From Chlorobiota bacterium (lineage in GTDB: Bacteria; Bacteroidota; Ignavibacteria; Kapaibacteriales; UBA961): a stretch of 64,000 nucleotides of DNA. The stretch covers positions 1 to 64,000 of the forward strand of contig BJGZ01000012.1 in the NCBI GenBank assembly GCA_014191195.1, written 5' to 3'. The position numbers were made by a program, and so were the translations under genes. A model generated the notes under the pieces. The model did not search any database. It saw only the letters and a program-made list of their open reading frames with translations, and was not told the origin of the DNA. This document shows positions 36,450 to 45,814 of the stretch, in pieces; the first letter of the stretch is position 1; each line of letters begins with the position of its first letter.

Positions 36450-37799
36450 ATGTCTGCTGAAACACATTCTGATAAAGGTTCTACAGGAACTCAATTACCT
36501 TCCAGAAAAGAGCAAGGTTCTTTTAGTGAAGAAATAGGCAAATATTGCGTTCGCGATATTAATCAAGCCGAAGAAGGTAGAAAATTAATTGATTGGGCAG
36601 AAGCTAATATGCCCGTTATGACATACTTGCGTGAAAAGTATAGCAAAACAAAGCCTTTTGCAGGCTATCGTTTAGCTGGTTGCTTACATGTAACAAAAGA
36701 AACTGCTGTTTTGATAGAAACTTTTAAAGCAGCAGGTGCTGAAGTTTTTTGGTCTGGTTGTAACCCTTTGTCAACAAGTGATCCAGTTGCCGCTGCTTTA
36801 GCTGCAAATGATATATCAATTTATGCTTGGCACGGCAATCACGAAGATTTCTATTGGTGTATCGATAGAACTATTGATAATCGCCCACATTTAACATTAG
36901 ATGATGGATGTGATTTAATAAATACAGTTCATGAACATCATATTGAATATGCTAAAAATGATGTTATCGGTGGCACAGAAGAAACCACTACTGGAGTTCA
37001 TCGTTTACGCGCCCGTTCTGCAGATGGAAAACTATTCTATCCTGTTTTTGCTGTGAATGATGCAGAAACTAAATGGGATTTTGATAATGTGTATGGAACA
37101 GGACAATCCACTCTAGATGGAATTCTTCGCTCTACTAGTGTTATGCTTGCTGGAAAGAATTTTGTTGTTGCTGGGCATGGCCATTGTGGATCTGGCGTAG
37201 CAAAAAGAGCAGCTGGAATGGGTTCTAATGTTATCATTACAGAAGTGAAAGCAACAGCTGCAATTAAAGGTGTTTTAGAAGGATATGAAGTCCTTTCTAT
37301 GGACGCAGCAGCAAAAATTGGAGATATTTTCTGTACTGCCACTGGTATGAAAGATATTATACGTAAGCAACATTTTGAATCTATGAAAGATGGTGCAATT
37401 GTTTGTAATACCGGACATTATGATTGCGAAATCAATATTAAAGAATTAGAAGAAATCTCTGTTAAAAATCGTACAATACGTCAAAATTGTCAAGAATATA
37501 CTCTAGCAGATGGACGTCGTATTTTTGTATTAGCAGAAGGCCGTTTGGTTAATCTAGCAGCAGCCGAAGGACATCCTTCAGAAGTTATGGATATGTCTTT
37601 TGCAAATCAGTTCTTATGTCATGTTAAATTAGTAGAAAGTCATCGTGCTGGTCAAAAATTACCTGTTGAGGTTATTGATATACCTGTTTCACAAGATGAG
37701 TTTATAGCTGAATTAAAACTTAGTACTATGGGCTTAACGATTGATAAATTAACTAGTGAGCAAACTGAATATGCAAGCAATTATCAAGAAGGCACCTAA
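36450..37799 (+). CDS. ahcY: S-adenosylhomocysteine hydrolase
   Basis: Splits SAH to adenosine and homocysteine, using bound NAD+. Motifs: RLAGCLHVTKETAVLIETF, WSGCNPLSTSD, DDGCDLINTVH, GHGHCGSGVAKRAAGMG (NAD-binding, near residue 242), NTGHYDCEINIKELE, and the tail QTEYASNYQEGT. About 449 residues with an N-terminal extension of about 20 residues over the shortest forms. It is the final gene of the operon and ends in a strong bidirectional terminator. Confidence 0.97.
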   Translation: MSAETHSDKGSTGTQLPSRKEQGSFSEEIGKYCVRDINQAEEGRKLIDWAEANMPVMTYLREKYSKTKPFAGYRLAGCLHVTKETAVLIETFKAAGAEVFWSGCNPLSTSDPVAAALAANDISIYAWHGNHEDFYWCIDRTIDNRPHLTLDDGCDLINTVHEHHIEYAKNDVIGGTEETTTGVHRLRARSADGKLFYPVFAVNDAETKWDFDNVYGTGQSTLDGILRSTSVMLAGKNFVVAGHGHCGSGVAKRAAGMGSNVIITEVKATAAIKGVLEGYEVLSMDAAAKIGDIFCTATGMKDIIRKQHFESMKDGAIVCNTGHYDCEINIKELEEISVKNRTIRQNCQEYTLADGRRIFVLAEGRLVNLAAAEGHPSEVMDMSFANQFLCHVKLVESHRAGQKLPVEVIDIPVSQDEFIAELKLSTMGLTIDKLTSEQTEYASNYQEGT

Positions 37800-37824
37800 T
37801 TGCTGTTGATAATATATTATTATG

Positions 37825-37857
37825 AAGCCTCTAAATTAACCTTTAGAGGCTTTTTTT
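37825..37857. terminator. Bidirectional terminator whose right arm encodes the MnmH C-terminus
   Basis: Perfect 10-bp stem AGCCTCTAAA / TTTAGAGGCT with a 6-nt loop, followed on the plus strand by seven T. The right arm includes the final codons and stop of the convergent mnmH gene. Confidence 0.85.
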
Positions 37858-38888
37858 ATGAGTTGATGTTTTTTTGCATAATCTACAATTATCTGAGCAT
37901 TTTCTTTGTGATCAATAGCAGATAATGAAATTCTATGAATAAGGGATTGATCTCTTCTTAATATTCCAAAAGTATATGTGTTATCATAGTATTCTAATGC
38001 ATAAGAAAAACAAGTAGCTATGTCTCCCTCACGTAAACTATACTCGGCTTTACTATATACTAATCCGCCTAATCTTTTTTTAATTCTAGACAATGATTGT
38101 TCTAATATCGCCAAGTCAGTATCCTTGTATTGATCAACAAGGAATTGCACGCGAATTGTTTTAGGAATATCGATAAATATAACAGGGGACTTCTGTATCT
38201 GTGTATATAAAGATAATGGCAATACATTCGTTCCAATTTTTCTACTTTCATCTTCAATCCACATGGAACTGTTAATCGTATCTGGAATTGAAGCTGATAA
38301 TCTATTTTCAAAATCCTCTTGAGAAGTTTGAGTTTCACATCCTATCGACCCAAATGCAGAGCCACGATGGTGGGCAATATCTTCTAAATCGATGATGCTT
38401 TCACCAAAATTGCTTAAGGTATGTAATATATTTGTTTTACCAGTGCCTGTATAACCACCTATAATAATCAATGGCAATGTGTTTGCTAATCTTTCAAGAG
38501 TAAAGTTTCTGTATGCTTTATAACCACCATCTAAAGTTAATGCATTAAATCCATAAAAATTGGCAAGCCATGCCATTGCATTGCTTCTCATACCTCCGCG
38601 CCAACAATGGAATAATATAGTATCCCCAATAGGATGACCATGTAACAATAAATTATCCAAAAAACTTGTCATTTTGGGACCAAAAATATCAAAACCTTGT
38701 CTTATCGCTTTTTCCCTAGAATATTTCTTATACAATGTTCCAATTTCTGCTCTTTCTGTATCAGAAAATATAGGAAGATTATATGCCCCAGGAATATGAG
38801 CATGAGCATATTCAGTGGGTGTCCTTACATCATATATCGCATGATGTTTGCCTAATTGTAAAAACTCTTGTACACCAATAGAAAGCAT
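37836..38888 (-). CDS. mnmH: tRNA 2-selenouridine synthase (MnmH / SelU)
   Basis: Replaces sulfur by selenium at position 34 of certain tRNAs. N-terminal rhodanese domain with IYDVRTPTEYAHAHIPGAYN and the catalytic Cys in FHCWRGGMRSNAMAW, then a P-loop NTPase domain with GGYTGTGKTNILHTL. Length of 350 residues is typical. Its function needs selenophosphate (SelD), which is not in the window; MnmH can also make geranylated tRNA. It is convergent with ahcY. Confidence 0.93.
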   Translation of the reverse strand: MLSIGVQEFLQLGKHHAIYDVRTPTEYAHAHIPGAYNLPIFSDTERAEIGTLYKKYSREKAIRQGFDIFGPKMTSFLDNLLLHGHPIGDTILFHCWRGGMRSNAMAWLANFYGFNALTLDGGYKAYRNFTLERLANTLPLIIIGGYTGTGKTNILHTLSNFGESIIDLEDIAHHRGSAFGSIGCETQTSQEDFENRLSASIPDTINSSMWIEDESRKIGTNVLPLSLYTQIQKSPVIFIDIPKTIRVQFLVDQYKDTDLAILEQSLSRIKKRLGGLVYSKAEYSLREGDIATCFSYALEYYDNTYTFGILRRDQSLIHRISLSAIDHKENAQIIVDYAKKHQLIKKASKG

Positions 38889-39000
38889 AAACTAATCTCA
38901 TGAACATTAAGGATTGCAATCTAGCATAATGAATTTACATTATCATATCTATTTAATGTGCATTATTCTATTTACCAATTAAAGATAGTTGTAAAAGTTA

Positions 39001-39032
39001 TTTGGTTAAATAACTTAAACTCTTTACTTTTG
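39001..39032 (+). promoter_or_regulatory. Bacteroidota-type promoter of tRNA-Glu
   Basis: TTTG at 39001-39004 and TACTTTTG at 39025-39032, separated by 20 bp, the same layout as the tRNA-His promoter. The tRNA begins 18 bp after the second box. Confidence 0.75.
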
Positions 39033-39050
39033 CAGACTATTCTGTAGTAT

Positions 39051-39122
39051 GGTCCCATCGACTAATGGTTAGGTCACCACCCTTTCAAGGTGGCAGTACG
39101 GGTTCGAATCCCGTTGGGATCA
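39051..39122 (+). tRNA. tRNA-Glu (TTC anticodon)
   Basis: Acceptor stem GGTCCCA / TGGGATC (one G-U), anticodon stem CCACC / GGTGG around CTTTCAA giving TTC, T arm CGGG-TTCGAAT-CCCG. Discriminator A, CCA not encoded. It has its own promoter and terminator and is not part of a cluster. Confidence 0.95.
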
Positions 39123-39131
39123 CGATTTTTA

Positions 39132-39163
39132 AAAGGTGCTAATATTTAGTACCTTTTTTTATT
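39132..39163 (+). terminator. Rho-independent terminator of tRNA-Glu
   Basis: 10-bp stem AAAGGTGCTA / TAGTACCTTT with one G-U pair and a 5-nt loop, followed by a long T run. Confidence 0.85.
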
Positions 39164-39231
39164 TTTTATCATGATTGGCATCCCTATTGTAGTGAATTAA
39201 TATACGATTTGCCATTATATGTGTACTTATC

Positions 39232-40212
39232 ATGAAAAGTATCAATATACGTTTACTTTCTGCTGTGGCTGTTTGTACTATACTCTATGGTACAATGTAT
39301 TATCATGGCTGTAGAAGTTCTGATACAGTGCATGAAAGTAATAAAGAGTTAACTTCAGCAGAAAAAAAACTTGTTGAACGTTCTGCATTTTTACGTGCAC
39401 ATCCACATCTTCAAACATCACCTTTTGCACCAATTATAGATCCACTTCTTCAGTTGGGATTAGATACTTCATCTGTTTTAGTATTTTTAGGTGATTCAAA
39501 ACTTAGATTTGAAGAATCATTAGTTAAGATAAATGTCACTGGATTTAGAAAAAAGGCAGATTATTCGCACAATTATTCTTCTAGTTCAGTAAGTAAATGC
39601 AAAGAATTTTATAAAGAACATAATGATATTCTTAAAAAGGCAGAAGCTCAGTTTGGAGTTCCAGCCAATGTTATTACTTCTATTTTATGGATTGAAACAA
39701 AGTTTGGTACATATACAGGTAAACATTATTTACCGAGTGTATTTTTTACAATAGCATTAGCTTCAGAACCAGAAAATATTGAAAGAAATAAAAAGGCTTT
39801 AAGAGATGAGAACCCACCTCCGGATGAAAAGGATTTAGATTCATTAGATAATAAAATTATTCAAAGAGCCAGAAAGAAGTCGAATTGGGCCTTAAGAGAG
39901 ATTTTAGCATTAGATACTTTAAGAAAAATTTATCATGAAGATTTTCGCAATCTTTATGGATCTACAGCAGGTGCATTTGGTTGGAGTCAATTTTTACCAT
40001 CAAGTTATATTCGTTGGTCTGTTGATGGAGATATTGATGGTGATAGAGATTTATATAGTAAGCATGATGCAATACATAGTATTGCTAATTATTTAAAAAT
40101 CAATGGCTGGGGAAATGATAAAGCAGATCAAGAAAAAGCTGTGTATCATTATAATAATAGCAAAGATTATGTAGATGCTGTATTAACCTTAGCTTCAAAA
40201 ATAGTGGAATAG
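39232..40212 (+). CDS. Membrane-bound lytic murein transglycosylase (MltB-like)
   Basis: Cleaves peptidoglycan glycan strands to anhydro-muropeptides. N-terminal hydrophobic stretch and YYHGC suggest a lipoprotein (Cys27), although the lipobox is atypical. MltB-type core: KAEAQFGVPANVITSILWIE with catalytic Glu155 followed by KFGTYTGKH, then YGSTAGAFGWSQFLPSSY and VDGDIDGDRDLYSKHDAIHS, and the AIANYLKINGWG end. 326 residues. The next gene starts 2 bp after its stop. Confidence 0.9.
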   Translation: MKSINIRLLSAVAVCTILYGTMYYHGCRSSDTVHESNKELTSAEKKLVERSAFLRAHPHLQTSPFAPIIDPLLQLGLDTSSVLVFLGDSKLRFEESLVKINVTGFRKKADYSHNYSSSSVSKCKEFYKEHNDILKKAEAQFGVPANVITSILWIETKFGTYTGKHYLPSVFFTIALASEPENIERNKKALRDENPPPDEKDLDSLDNKIIQRARKKSNWALREILALDTLRKIYHEDFRNLYGSTAGAFGWSQFLPSSYIRWSVDGDIDGDRDLYSKHDAIHSIANYLKINGWGNDKADQEKAVYHYNNSKDYVDAVLTLASKIVE

Positions 40213-40214
40213 TT

Positions 40215-40916
40215 ATGGTTACTGCCGATACTATTAGGGAAAATTGGTTAAGAATCAAAGATGATATTTTTGAGACAGCAGTTTCTTGTGGAAGAGATCC
40301 TAGCGATATTTCTATTATCACAGTTTCAAAAAAGCATCCACTTCACCAGATTATTCATGCATATGACGCAGGAGCTAGAATTTTTGGCGAAAATTATGCA
40401 CAAGAATGTAGAGATAAAATACTAGAAGCTGAACATATACATTTTTTTCCTGAATGGCATTTTATTGGATCACTTCAATCAAATAAAGCAAAGTATATTG
40501 TACCTAAAGCTAGTTTAATTCACTCTGTATCAAGTTTACAACTTGCAGAAGAATTACATAAACTTTCAAAAAAACATCAAGTTACTACTTCAATATTGGT
40601 ACAAGTAAATACTTCAGGAGAATCCTCTAAATCTGGTCTTACACCATCTGAAACTATTGATTTTGTCCATGCATTGTCGATATATGATACTCTAAAAGTG
40701 AAAGGATTTATGACTTTACCCACTTTTACTGAAAACCACTCTCAATTAGCTTCAGAATTCTCACTTTTAAGAAATATTAGGGATAATTGTTCTACAATGA
40801 TTTCAGGGAATTATCTTTCTATGGGTATGAGTAGTGATTATAAAATTGCAGTTCAAGAGGGTGCTACTCATGTTAGAATTGGGACTGCTATTTTGGGTGA
40901 GCGAATTAGCTTATAG
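40215..40916 (+). CDS. yggS: PLP homeostasis protein (YggS/PROSC family)
   Basis: Single-domain PLP-binding TIM-barrel protein controlling vitamin B6 and amino-acid balance. Motifs: ITVSKKHPLHQI (PLP Lys, probably K39), FGENYAQE, WHFIGSLQSNKAKYI, VNTSGESSKSGLTP, GFMTLP, SMGMSSDYKIAVQEGATHVRIG. 233 residues, typical. It is translationally close to the transglycosylase gene; the two are probably co-transcribed. Its 3' end overlaps that of the convergent helicase gene by 11 bp. Confidence 0.95.
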   Translation: MVTADTIRENWLRIKDDIFETAVSCGRDPSDISIITVSKKHPLHQIIHAYDAGARIFGENYAQECRDKILEAEHIHFFPEWHFIGSLQSNKAKYIVPKASLIHSVSSLQLAEELHKLSKKHQVTTSILVQVNTSGESSKSGLTPSETIDFVHALSIYDTLKVKGFMTLPTFTENHSQLASEFSLLRNIRDNCSTMISGNYLSMGMSSDYKIAVQEGATHVRIGTAILGERISL

Positions 40917-43900
40917 AACTTATACTATGTGATTGAATAGCATAATTCCATAAATCCCAGTATGCAGAATTCTTTCTTAGTGCTTTGGGATTACCTATAA
41001 TAATACATTGCTTTTTAGCACGGGTAATAGCTACATTCAATTTTCTGTCTATCCATTTACCATCAATTTCTTGCAATGATTCGATCATTGCTAAAGAAGC
41101 GCTATTATGTATTGCCAAGCTAATTATGATAATATTTCTTTCACTTCCTTGAAATCGTTCGACAGTATCGACGGTAATCCACTGCTTATATGAATGTGGT
41201 ATCAATTGTTGAATTAATGCAATCTGAGCTTTGAAAGGAGCAATGATACCTACTATATCTGTTTTCTTTTGTGTAGTTTTATCTAGAATATCTATGGCCA
41301 ATTCAACAGCTTTTTCTGCTTCTTTTCGATGAATTTTTGGAATGCTTTCTGTATCGCTCGCAATCCAATGTATTCTATTATATGTTGTAAGTATAGATTC
41401 ATCATGTTGAATTAATTGACTGCTATTCATGATACGTAAAGCATTATCATAAAATTCTTTACTAATATATGTATTGATATCATGATGCATCCTGCCTTGA
41501 TAGTGAAGCATGTCAAATGCATGATTCCATTCATTTTTTTTACATATTATTAATAATCTTTCAAAGAGCGATAAGCGTAAATCTGTACATTCTATCGACT
41601 CTAATAATGGATTATTAAGTAATGCACCTCTTGCATCTTGCTGAACAATTGCTGGTAATTGCTTTTCATCGCCAATCATGATAAAACGTTTTACTTTGGA
41701 TATGATTCCTAAAACTTGGGGCTCTAGTAATTGTGCAGCTTCATCAATGATGACAGTTGAAAATGTTTTAAGATCAAAGATTTCACTGTTGGTTTGTAAA
41801 GAAGAAACTGTTGATACACATACTCTATTATTATGAATTGAATTCCTTAATCCTTCAATTCCATATTCATCAACAATTGAATACACTGTGTGTTCTTGAA
41901 AATGTGTTGAATCTTTACTTCCTAAACGGATAAATGGTATATGAGCACCGTTCAACATATGACATAATTCGTCAACAGCACGATTTGTATATGCTGTTAA
42001 TAATAAGTTTTCATCTGTTTGATGATACAGTGTTTCAACTATTGATTTAATAAGTGAAGATGTTTTTCCGGTTCCTGGTGGACCTTGAACCAAAAAATAA
42101 TCGTTTGATTGCAATATTTTTTTATAAATAACTTTTTGAGAATCATGAAGGTAATTTGGAATATTTTCCAGAGAAAATTCCTTTAATTCCGGTTTTTTTA
42201 TCCCAAGAATTAATTCCTTTTTTTCAGAACTACATCGAATAAAATCACCTATAGACCTAAATAAGCCAGTATATAGAGAATCATTCGAATTATCAGGTTC
42301 AATTGCCCAGAATTGATCTGTAGTTGATAAATGATCTATCCTTGCTTGTTTATTTCTCATCCCTAGTTTGATGCAATCATCATCAATAGACTTTACAATG
42401 CCTTTATATAGGTAACCTTTAACAGCCTCGCCTAATTCTGGTTGTTTATTATGAGGATACAAAATCACCGTATCGCCTTCTCTAATTGAAGTAAATACAG
42501 CAGAATGAGATGTTCGTGTTAATTCAAGATGCATTGTTTCCCAATCAGAATCATTTAGCTTTATGTTCAAATATCCAATCGCCATCATAGATTCTTGCTT
42601 GAAATTCAATTGTTCATGCCATAAAGAACTAAAACCTTTCCTAGCATGAGTACCAGTTCTAGCTACAAAGTGCTCTCTCATTACAAATGATATTAATGCT
42701 AATACATATAAAGTTTCTACTCTTTGTAATGAGAAATACTGTTTGCTTAAAACTCCAGCTTCAACCTGCATAAATGAAGGCAATGAATCTATAGTTGTTA
42801 CGTGGAACAAGTGTTCAAATACTTGAAATCGTCTTTGCATAATTGCATGTTCAATAGCAATGATGCTATTTCTTATTGATAAGACATCTCGCTTTGCTGG
42901 AAAAATATTGGGTACATTTCTTAAGGGGAAATCATTTGCTTTAGCATATAATAATCGGCTATCGCCACTTCTGCCAGGAAAAGCAGAATCTAATAGTAAA
43001 TTATAACATGCTACTTGCGCGGTATGATTAGGCCATGCACCTGTTTTTATAACATAATGATTGTCATACATCACACTATGATCTATAGATGGTGTCCTTC
43101 CTGATTTTAGCTCTACGATTGTTTTAAGTAAAGGGTTGTCTTGATATTCTAAAAGGATATCCAATCTTCCATTCAATCCAAAAGCTGGAGAAAGAAATGC
43201 AGCTTCTGTTGTGATAAAATCAGCAGAAATTAGTTGTTTCTGTTCTTGCATAGACATAGAAAGATCTTCAATCTCTTTCAATAAGTCATCTGATTCTTTT
43301 TCATTATTGAATATAGATAAAGTTAGTAAAGGTTTGTATTTTAATGACTTATAAAATATATTAGAAATTGAATCTGGTGCTGACTTAGCAAGTAATTCAT
43401 CAAGCCAATTACCAATTATTGTCCCAGAAAGCATTGCCTTTGAAGAAGATTTATCGAGAAATTTCTTTAAAAAATATACAGCAACTATTCCTTTAGGAGC
43501 ATTCTGTTGAACACATTCTGCTATTTCTGTTACGCTTACAAGGATATCTGGCTCGAGAACCATCAAAGTATGATTTCCACTATAAAAATGATGATCTTTT
43601 TTGTGATTCTTATGTAATGAGAATAAATGGACAGTTGCTCCTATCCAAAAATTCATACTTTGTATAGCTAGTGAATCAAAAAGGTTAATCGTGATAATAT
43701 ATCCATCAATATTTTCACATACAAGTTCAGAGATTGCACGTTCATTTTGATGTGATGTATTGTCAATTGATAAGATTATTCCTCTAAAAAAAGAGAGATG
43801 ATCCTCTTGATATATATTTGTTAAATGTTCTTTGCTGTGTATATCTATATGTGATTGTACAGTATCACCATCAAGAATATGAAGTATTAATGTCACGCAT

Positions 43901-44241
43901 TCAATTGCAGCGTTCAGACTTTTATCATCATATTTTTGTTTTTTTATCAGTGATATTAATTGTCCATATAATTGTTTTGCAGATAAGAATTGAGGGTTTT
44001 TCTGGATAAGAAATGTCCAACTTGCATAGACAGAAGCAAATAACTGTAATTCATCTTTCAAGAGTATACTTAGGGCATGATGAACAAGATCTTGTAAAGA
44101 ATACATAAAAGATGCTCTTTGTTCACTTGAAATATCGGAAGGAATTACTGGCATTGAATCAATCAAGGATTGAATGGTTAGATTCTGCGCATATTGTTTA
44201 TTCATCATTACCCCACAATGAATACATGAGAGAAGTTTCAA
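40906..44241 (-). CDS. Large nuclease-helicase, Dna2-like (PD-(D/E)XK plus SF1B helicase)
   Basis: A 1,111-residue protein. Middle part: a RecB/Cas4-type nuclease core with GRLDILLEY (D near 358), IVELKSGR (E and K near 375) and QVACY (near 408), the full set of catalytic residues. C-terminal part: superfamily 1 helicase of the Dna2/UPF1 type with GPPGTGKTSS (near 722), DEAAQLLEP (near 833), GDEKQLPAIV, DTVERFQGSE and VAITRAKKQ. The N-terminal 330 residues are unassigned. I see no cluster of four cysteines for the iron-sulfur site of eukaryotic Dna2. It could act in DNA repair, in end processing or in phage defence. Convergent with yggS. An alternative start lies at 44208. Confidence 0.85.
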   Translation of the reverse strand: MKLLSCIHCGVMMNKQYAQNLTIQSLIDSMPVIPSDISSEQRASFMYSLQDLVHHALSILLKDELQLFASVYASWTFLIQKNPQFLSAKQLYGQLISLIKKQKYDDKSLNAAIECVTLILHILDGDTVQSHIDIHSKEHLTNIYQEDHLSFFRGIILSIDNTSHQNERAISELVCENIDGYIITINLFDSLAIQSMNFWIGATVHLFSLHKNHKKDHHFYSGNHTLMVLEPDILVSVTEIAECVQQNAPKGIVAVYFLKKFLDKSSSKAMLSGTIIGNWLDELLAKSAPDSISNIFYKSLKYKPLLTLSIFNNEKESDDLLKEIEDLSMSMQEQKQLISADFITTEAAFLSPAFGLNGRLDILLEYQDNPLLKTIVELKSGRTPSIDHSVMYDNHYVIKTGAWPNHTAQVACYNLLLDSAFPGRSGDSRLLYAKANDFPLRNVPNIFPAKRDVLSIRNSIIAIEHAIMQRRFQVFEHLFHVTTIDSLPSFMQVEAGVLSKQYFSLQRVETLYVLALISFVMREHFVARTGTHARKGFSSLWHEQLNFKQESMMAIGYLNIKLNDSDWETMHLELTRTSHSAVFTSIREGDTVILYPHNKQPELGEAVKGYLYKGIVKSIDDDCIKLGMRNKQARIDHLSTTDQFWAIEPDNSNDSLYTGLFRSIGDFIRCSSEKKELILGIKKPELKEFSLENIPNYLHDSQKVIYKKILQSNDYFLVQGPPGTGKTSSLIKSIVETLYHQTDENLLLTAYTNRAVDELCHMLNGAHIPFIRLGSKDSTHFQEHTVYSIVDEYGIEGLRNSIHNNRVCVSTVSSLQTNSEIFDLKTFSTVIIDEAAQLLEPQVLGIISKVKRFIMIGDEKQLPAIVQQDARGALLNNPLLESIECTDLRLSLFERLLIICKKNEWNHAFDMLHYQGRMHHDINTYISKEFYDNALRIMNSSQLIQHDESILTTYNRIHWIASDTESIPKIHRKEAEKAVELAIDILDKTTQKKTDIVGIIAPFKAQIALIQQLIPHSYKQWITVDTVERFQGSERNIIIISLAIHNSASLAMIESLQEIDGKWIDRKLNVAITRAKKQCIIIGNPKALRKNSAYWDLWNYAIQSHSISSIS

Positions 44242-44278
44242 TTAATGGGATAAACATAATATAAATTCATGATATCAT

Positions 44279-44310
44279 AAAAAAAAAGGTGCCTGAAAAT
44301 CAGACACCTT
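44279..44310 (-). terminator. Rho-independent terminator of lpd
   Basis: Read on the minus strand: AGGTGTCTG / CAGGCACCT stem (one G-U), 4-5-nt loop, then nine T. Confidence 0.85.
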
Positions 44311-44331
44311 GCTAAAAAAGAGATAGATCAA

Positions 44332-45738
44332 TTAGAAATTCACTGCTTCACCCCAAGCACCTGCTGCGGCTTCCATAACAGCTTCAGAAAGAGTTGGATG
44401 AGCATGAATGGTTCGGAAAATTGTTGGGCCAGTTGCTTCAAGAGTTCTGGCTAAACCAAGTTCAGCAATCATTTCTGTAACATCTTGTCCAATCATATGA
44501 GCCCCGAGTAATTCACCATATTTGGCATCAAAAACCAATTTGACAAATCCGGTTGTTTCTCCAATTCCATGTGCCTTCCCACTTGCGGTAAACGGAAATT
44601 TGCCAACTTTGATCTCATACCCAGCTTCTTTGGCTTTTGCTTCAGTTAAACCAAGGCTAGCAACTTGTGGATTACAATATGTACAACCAGGTATATTCTT
44701 ATAATCAACACCAGGGGTTTCATGTCCTGCAATAAACTCTGCACATACTATACCTTCCGCAGAGGCTTTATGTGCAAGCCATGGTGGCCCTGCAACATCA
44801 CCGATTGCATATACATTCGGGATATTTGTTCTCAGATATTTATCTACAACTATCCAGCCTCTTTCCATAGCTATACCTAATTGTTCTAATCCAATATTTT
44901 CGATATTGCCTTGTACGCCAACAGCATTTAAAGCACGATCTGCAATTAAGGTTTCTCTAGATCCATCTTTTTTCTCAACCAATACTTCAACACCAGTTGC
45001 AGTGGGTTTTGCAGAAATTACTTTAGTTTCAGTTAATAAAGTCATTCCTTGTTTCTTGAAACTTTTTTCTAATTCTTTAGAAACATCTATATCTTCAACA
45101 GGAACTATATTCTTCATCATTTCTATAATGGTAACTTTAGTTTCATAAGCATTATAGAAATATGCTAATTCAACACCAATTGCACCAGCACCAATAACGA
45201 TCAATGAGGAAGGCGCTTCTTGTTGAAAAATAGCATCGGTAGATGTCCAAACATGTTTATGATCTACTTCGATAAAAGGGAACATTCTTGTACGAGCACC
45301 AGTAGCAATAATCACATTTTTACAAGATATAGTATCTGTAATTGCACCAGAATTAGGATCTCTTACTTCTACCTTTTGCCCAGATACAACAGTGCCATGA
45401 CCACTTAATCGTTCTACTTTATTTTTTTTGAATAAAAATGAAACACCATTAGACATCTTATCTGCTACTTCTCTACTTCGAGAAATAGCTCTAGAAAAAT
45501 CTACACTCATTTTTTCAATATGAAAACCATAATCTGAAGCATGCTTAAAGAAATTCATGTATTGTGCATTTTTTAGAAGCGCCTTGCTAGGAATGCATCC
45601 TATATTTAAACATACTCCGCCTAATTTATCACGTTCAATACAAATTGTCTTTAAGCCAAGCTGTGATGCACGAATTGCTGCTACATAACCACCCGGACCA
45701 CTTCCAACTACCACGAGGTCACATTCATGTGTTGCCAT
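44332..45738 (-). CDS. lpd: Dihydrolipoyl dehydrogenase (E3)
   Basis: Flavoprotein that reoxidises lipoyl groups of the 2-oxoacid dehydrogenase complexes. FAD site VGSGPGGYVAA, redox disulfide GGVCLNIGCIPSK (C43 and C48), NAD site GAGAIGVELAYF, second FAD site AIGDVAGPPWLAHKA, and catalytic His-Glu in HAHPTLSEAVMEA. 468 residues, typical, and no lipoyl domain fused. No E1 or E2 genes are nearby. A TAnnTTTG box at 45793-45800 (minus) may be its promoter. Confidence 0.97.
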   Translation of the reverse strand: MATHECDLVVVGSGPGGYVAAIRASQLGLKTICIERDKLGGVCLNIGCIPSKALLKNAQYMNFFKHASDYGFHIEKMSVDFSRAISRSREVADKMSNGVSFLFKKNKVERLSGHGTVVSGQKVEVRDPNSGAITDTISCKNVIIATGARTRMFPFIEVDHKHVWTSTDAIFQQEAPSSLIVIGAGAIGVELAYFYNAYETKVTIIEMMKNIVPVEDIDVSKELEKSFKKQGMTLLTETKVISAKPTATGVEVLVEKKDGSRETLIADRALNAVGVQGNIENIGLEQLGIAMERGWIVVDKYLRTNIPNVYAIGDVAGPPWLAHKASAEGIVCAEFIAGHETPGVDYKNIPGCTYCNPQVASLGLTEAKAKEAGYEIKVGKFPFTASGKAHGIGETTGFVKLVFDAKYGELLGAHMIGQDVTEMIAELGLARTLEATGPTIFRTIHAHPTLSEAVMEAAAGAWGEAVNF

Positions 45739-45814
45739 GAGATGAACATCCTTATATAATGTCAGTAAATAGATTCATAAAAATATATTCTGCAAATATA
45801 CCGTTTTAGGTATA

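Noticed and set aside
37037-37342. 101-codon minus-strand ORF
   Set aside because: Lies within ahcY on the opposite strand with no independent signal.
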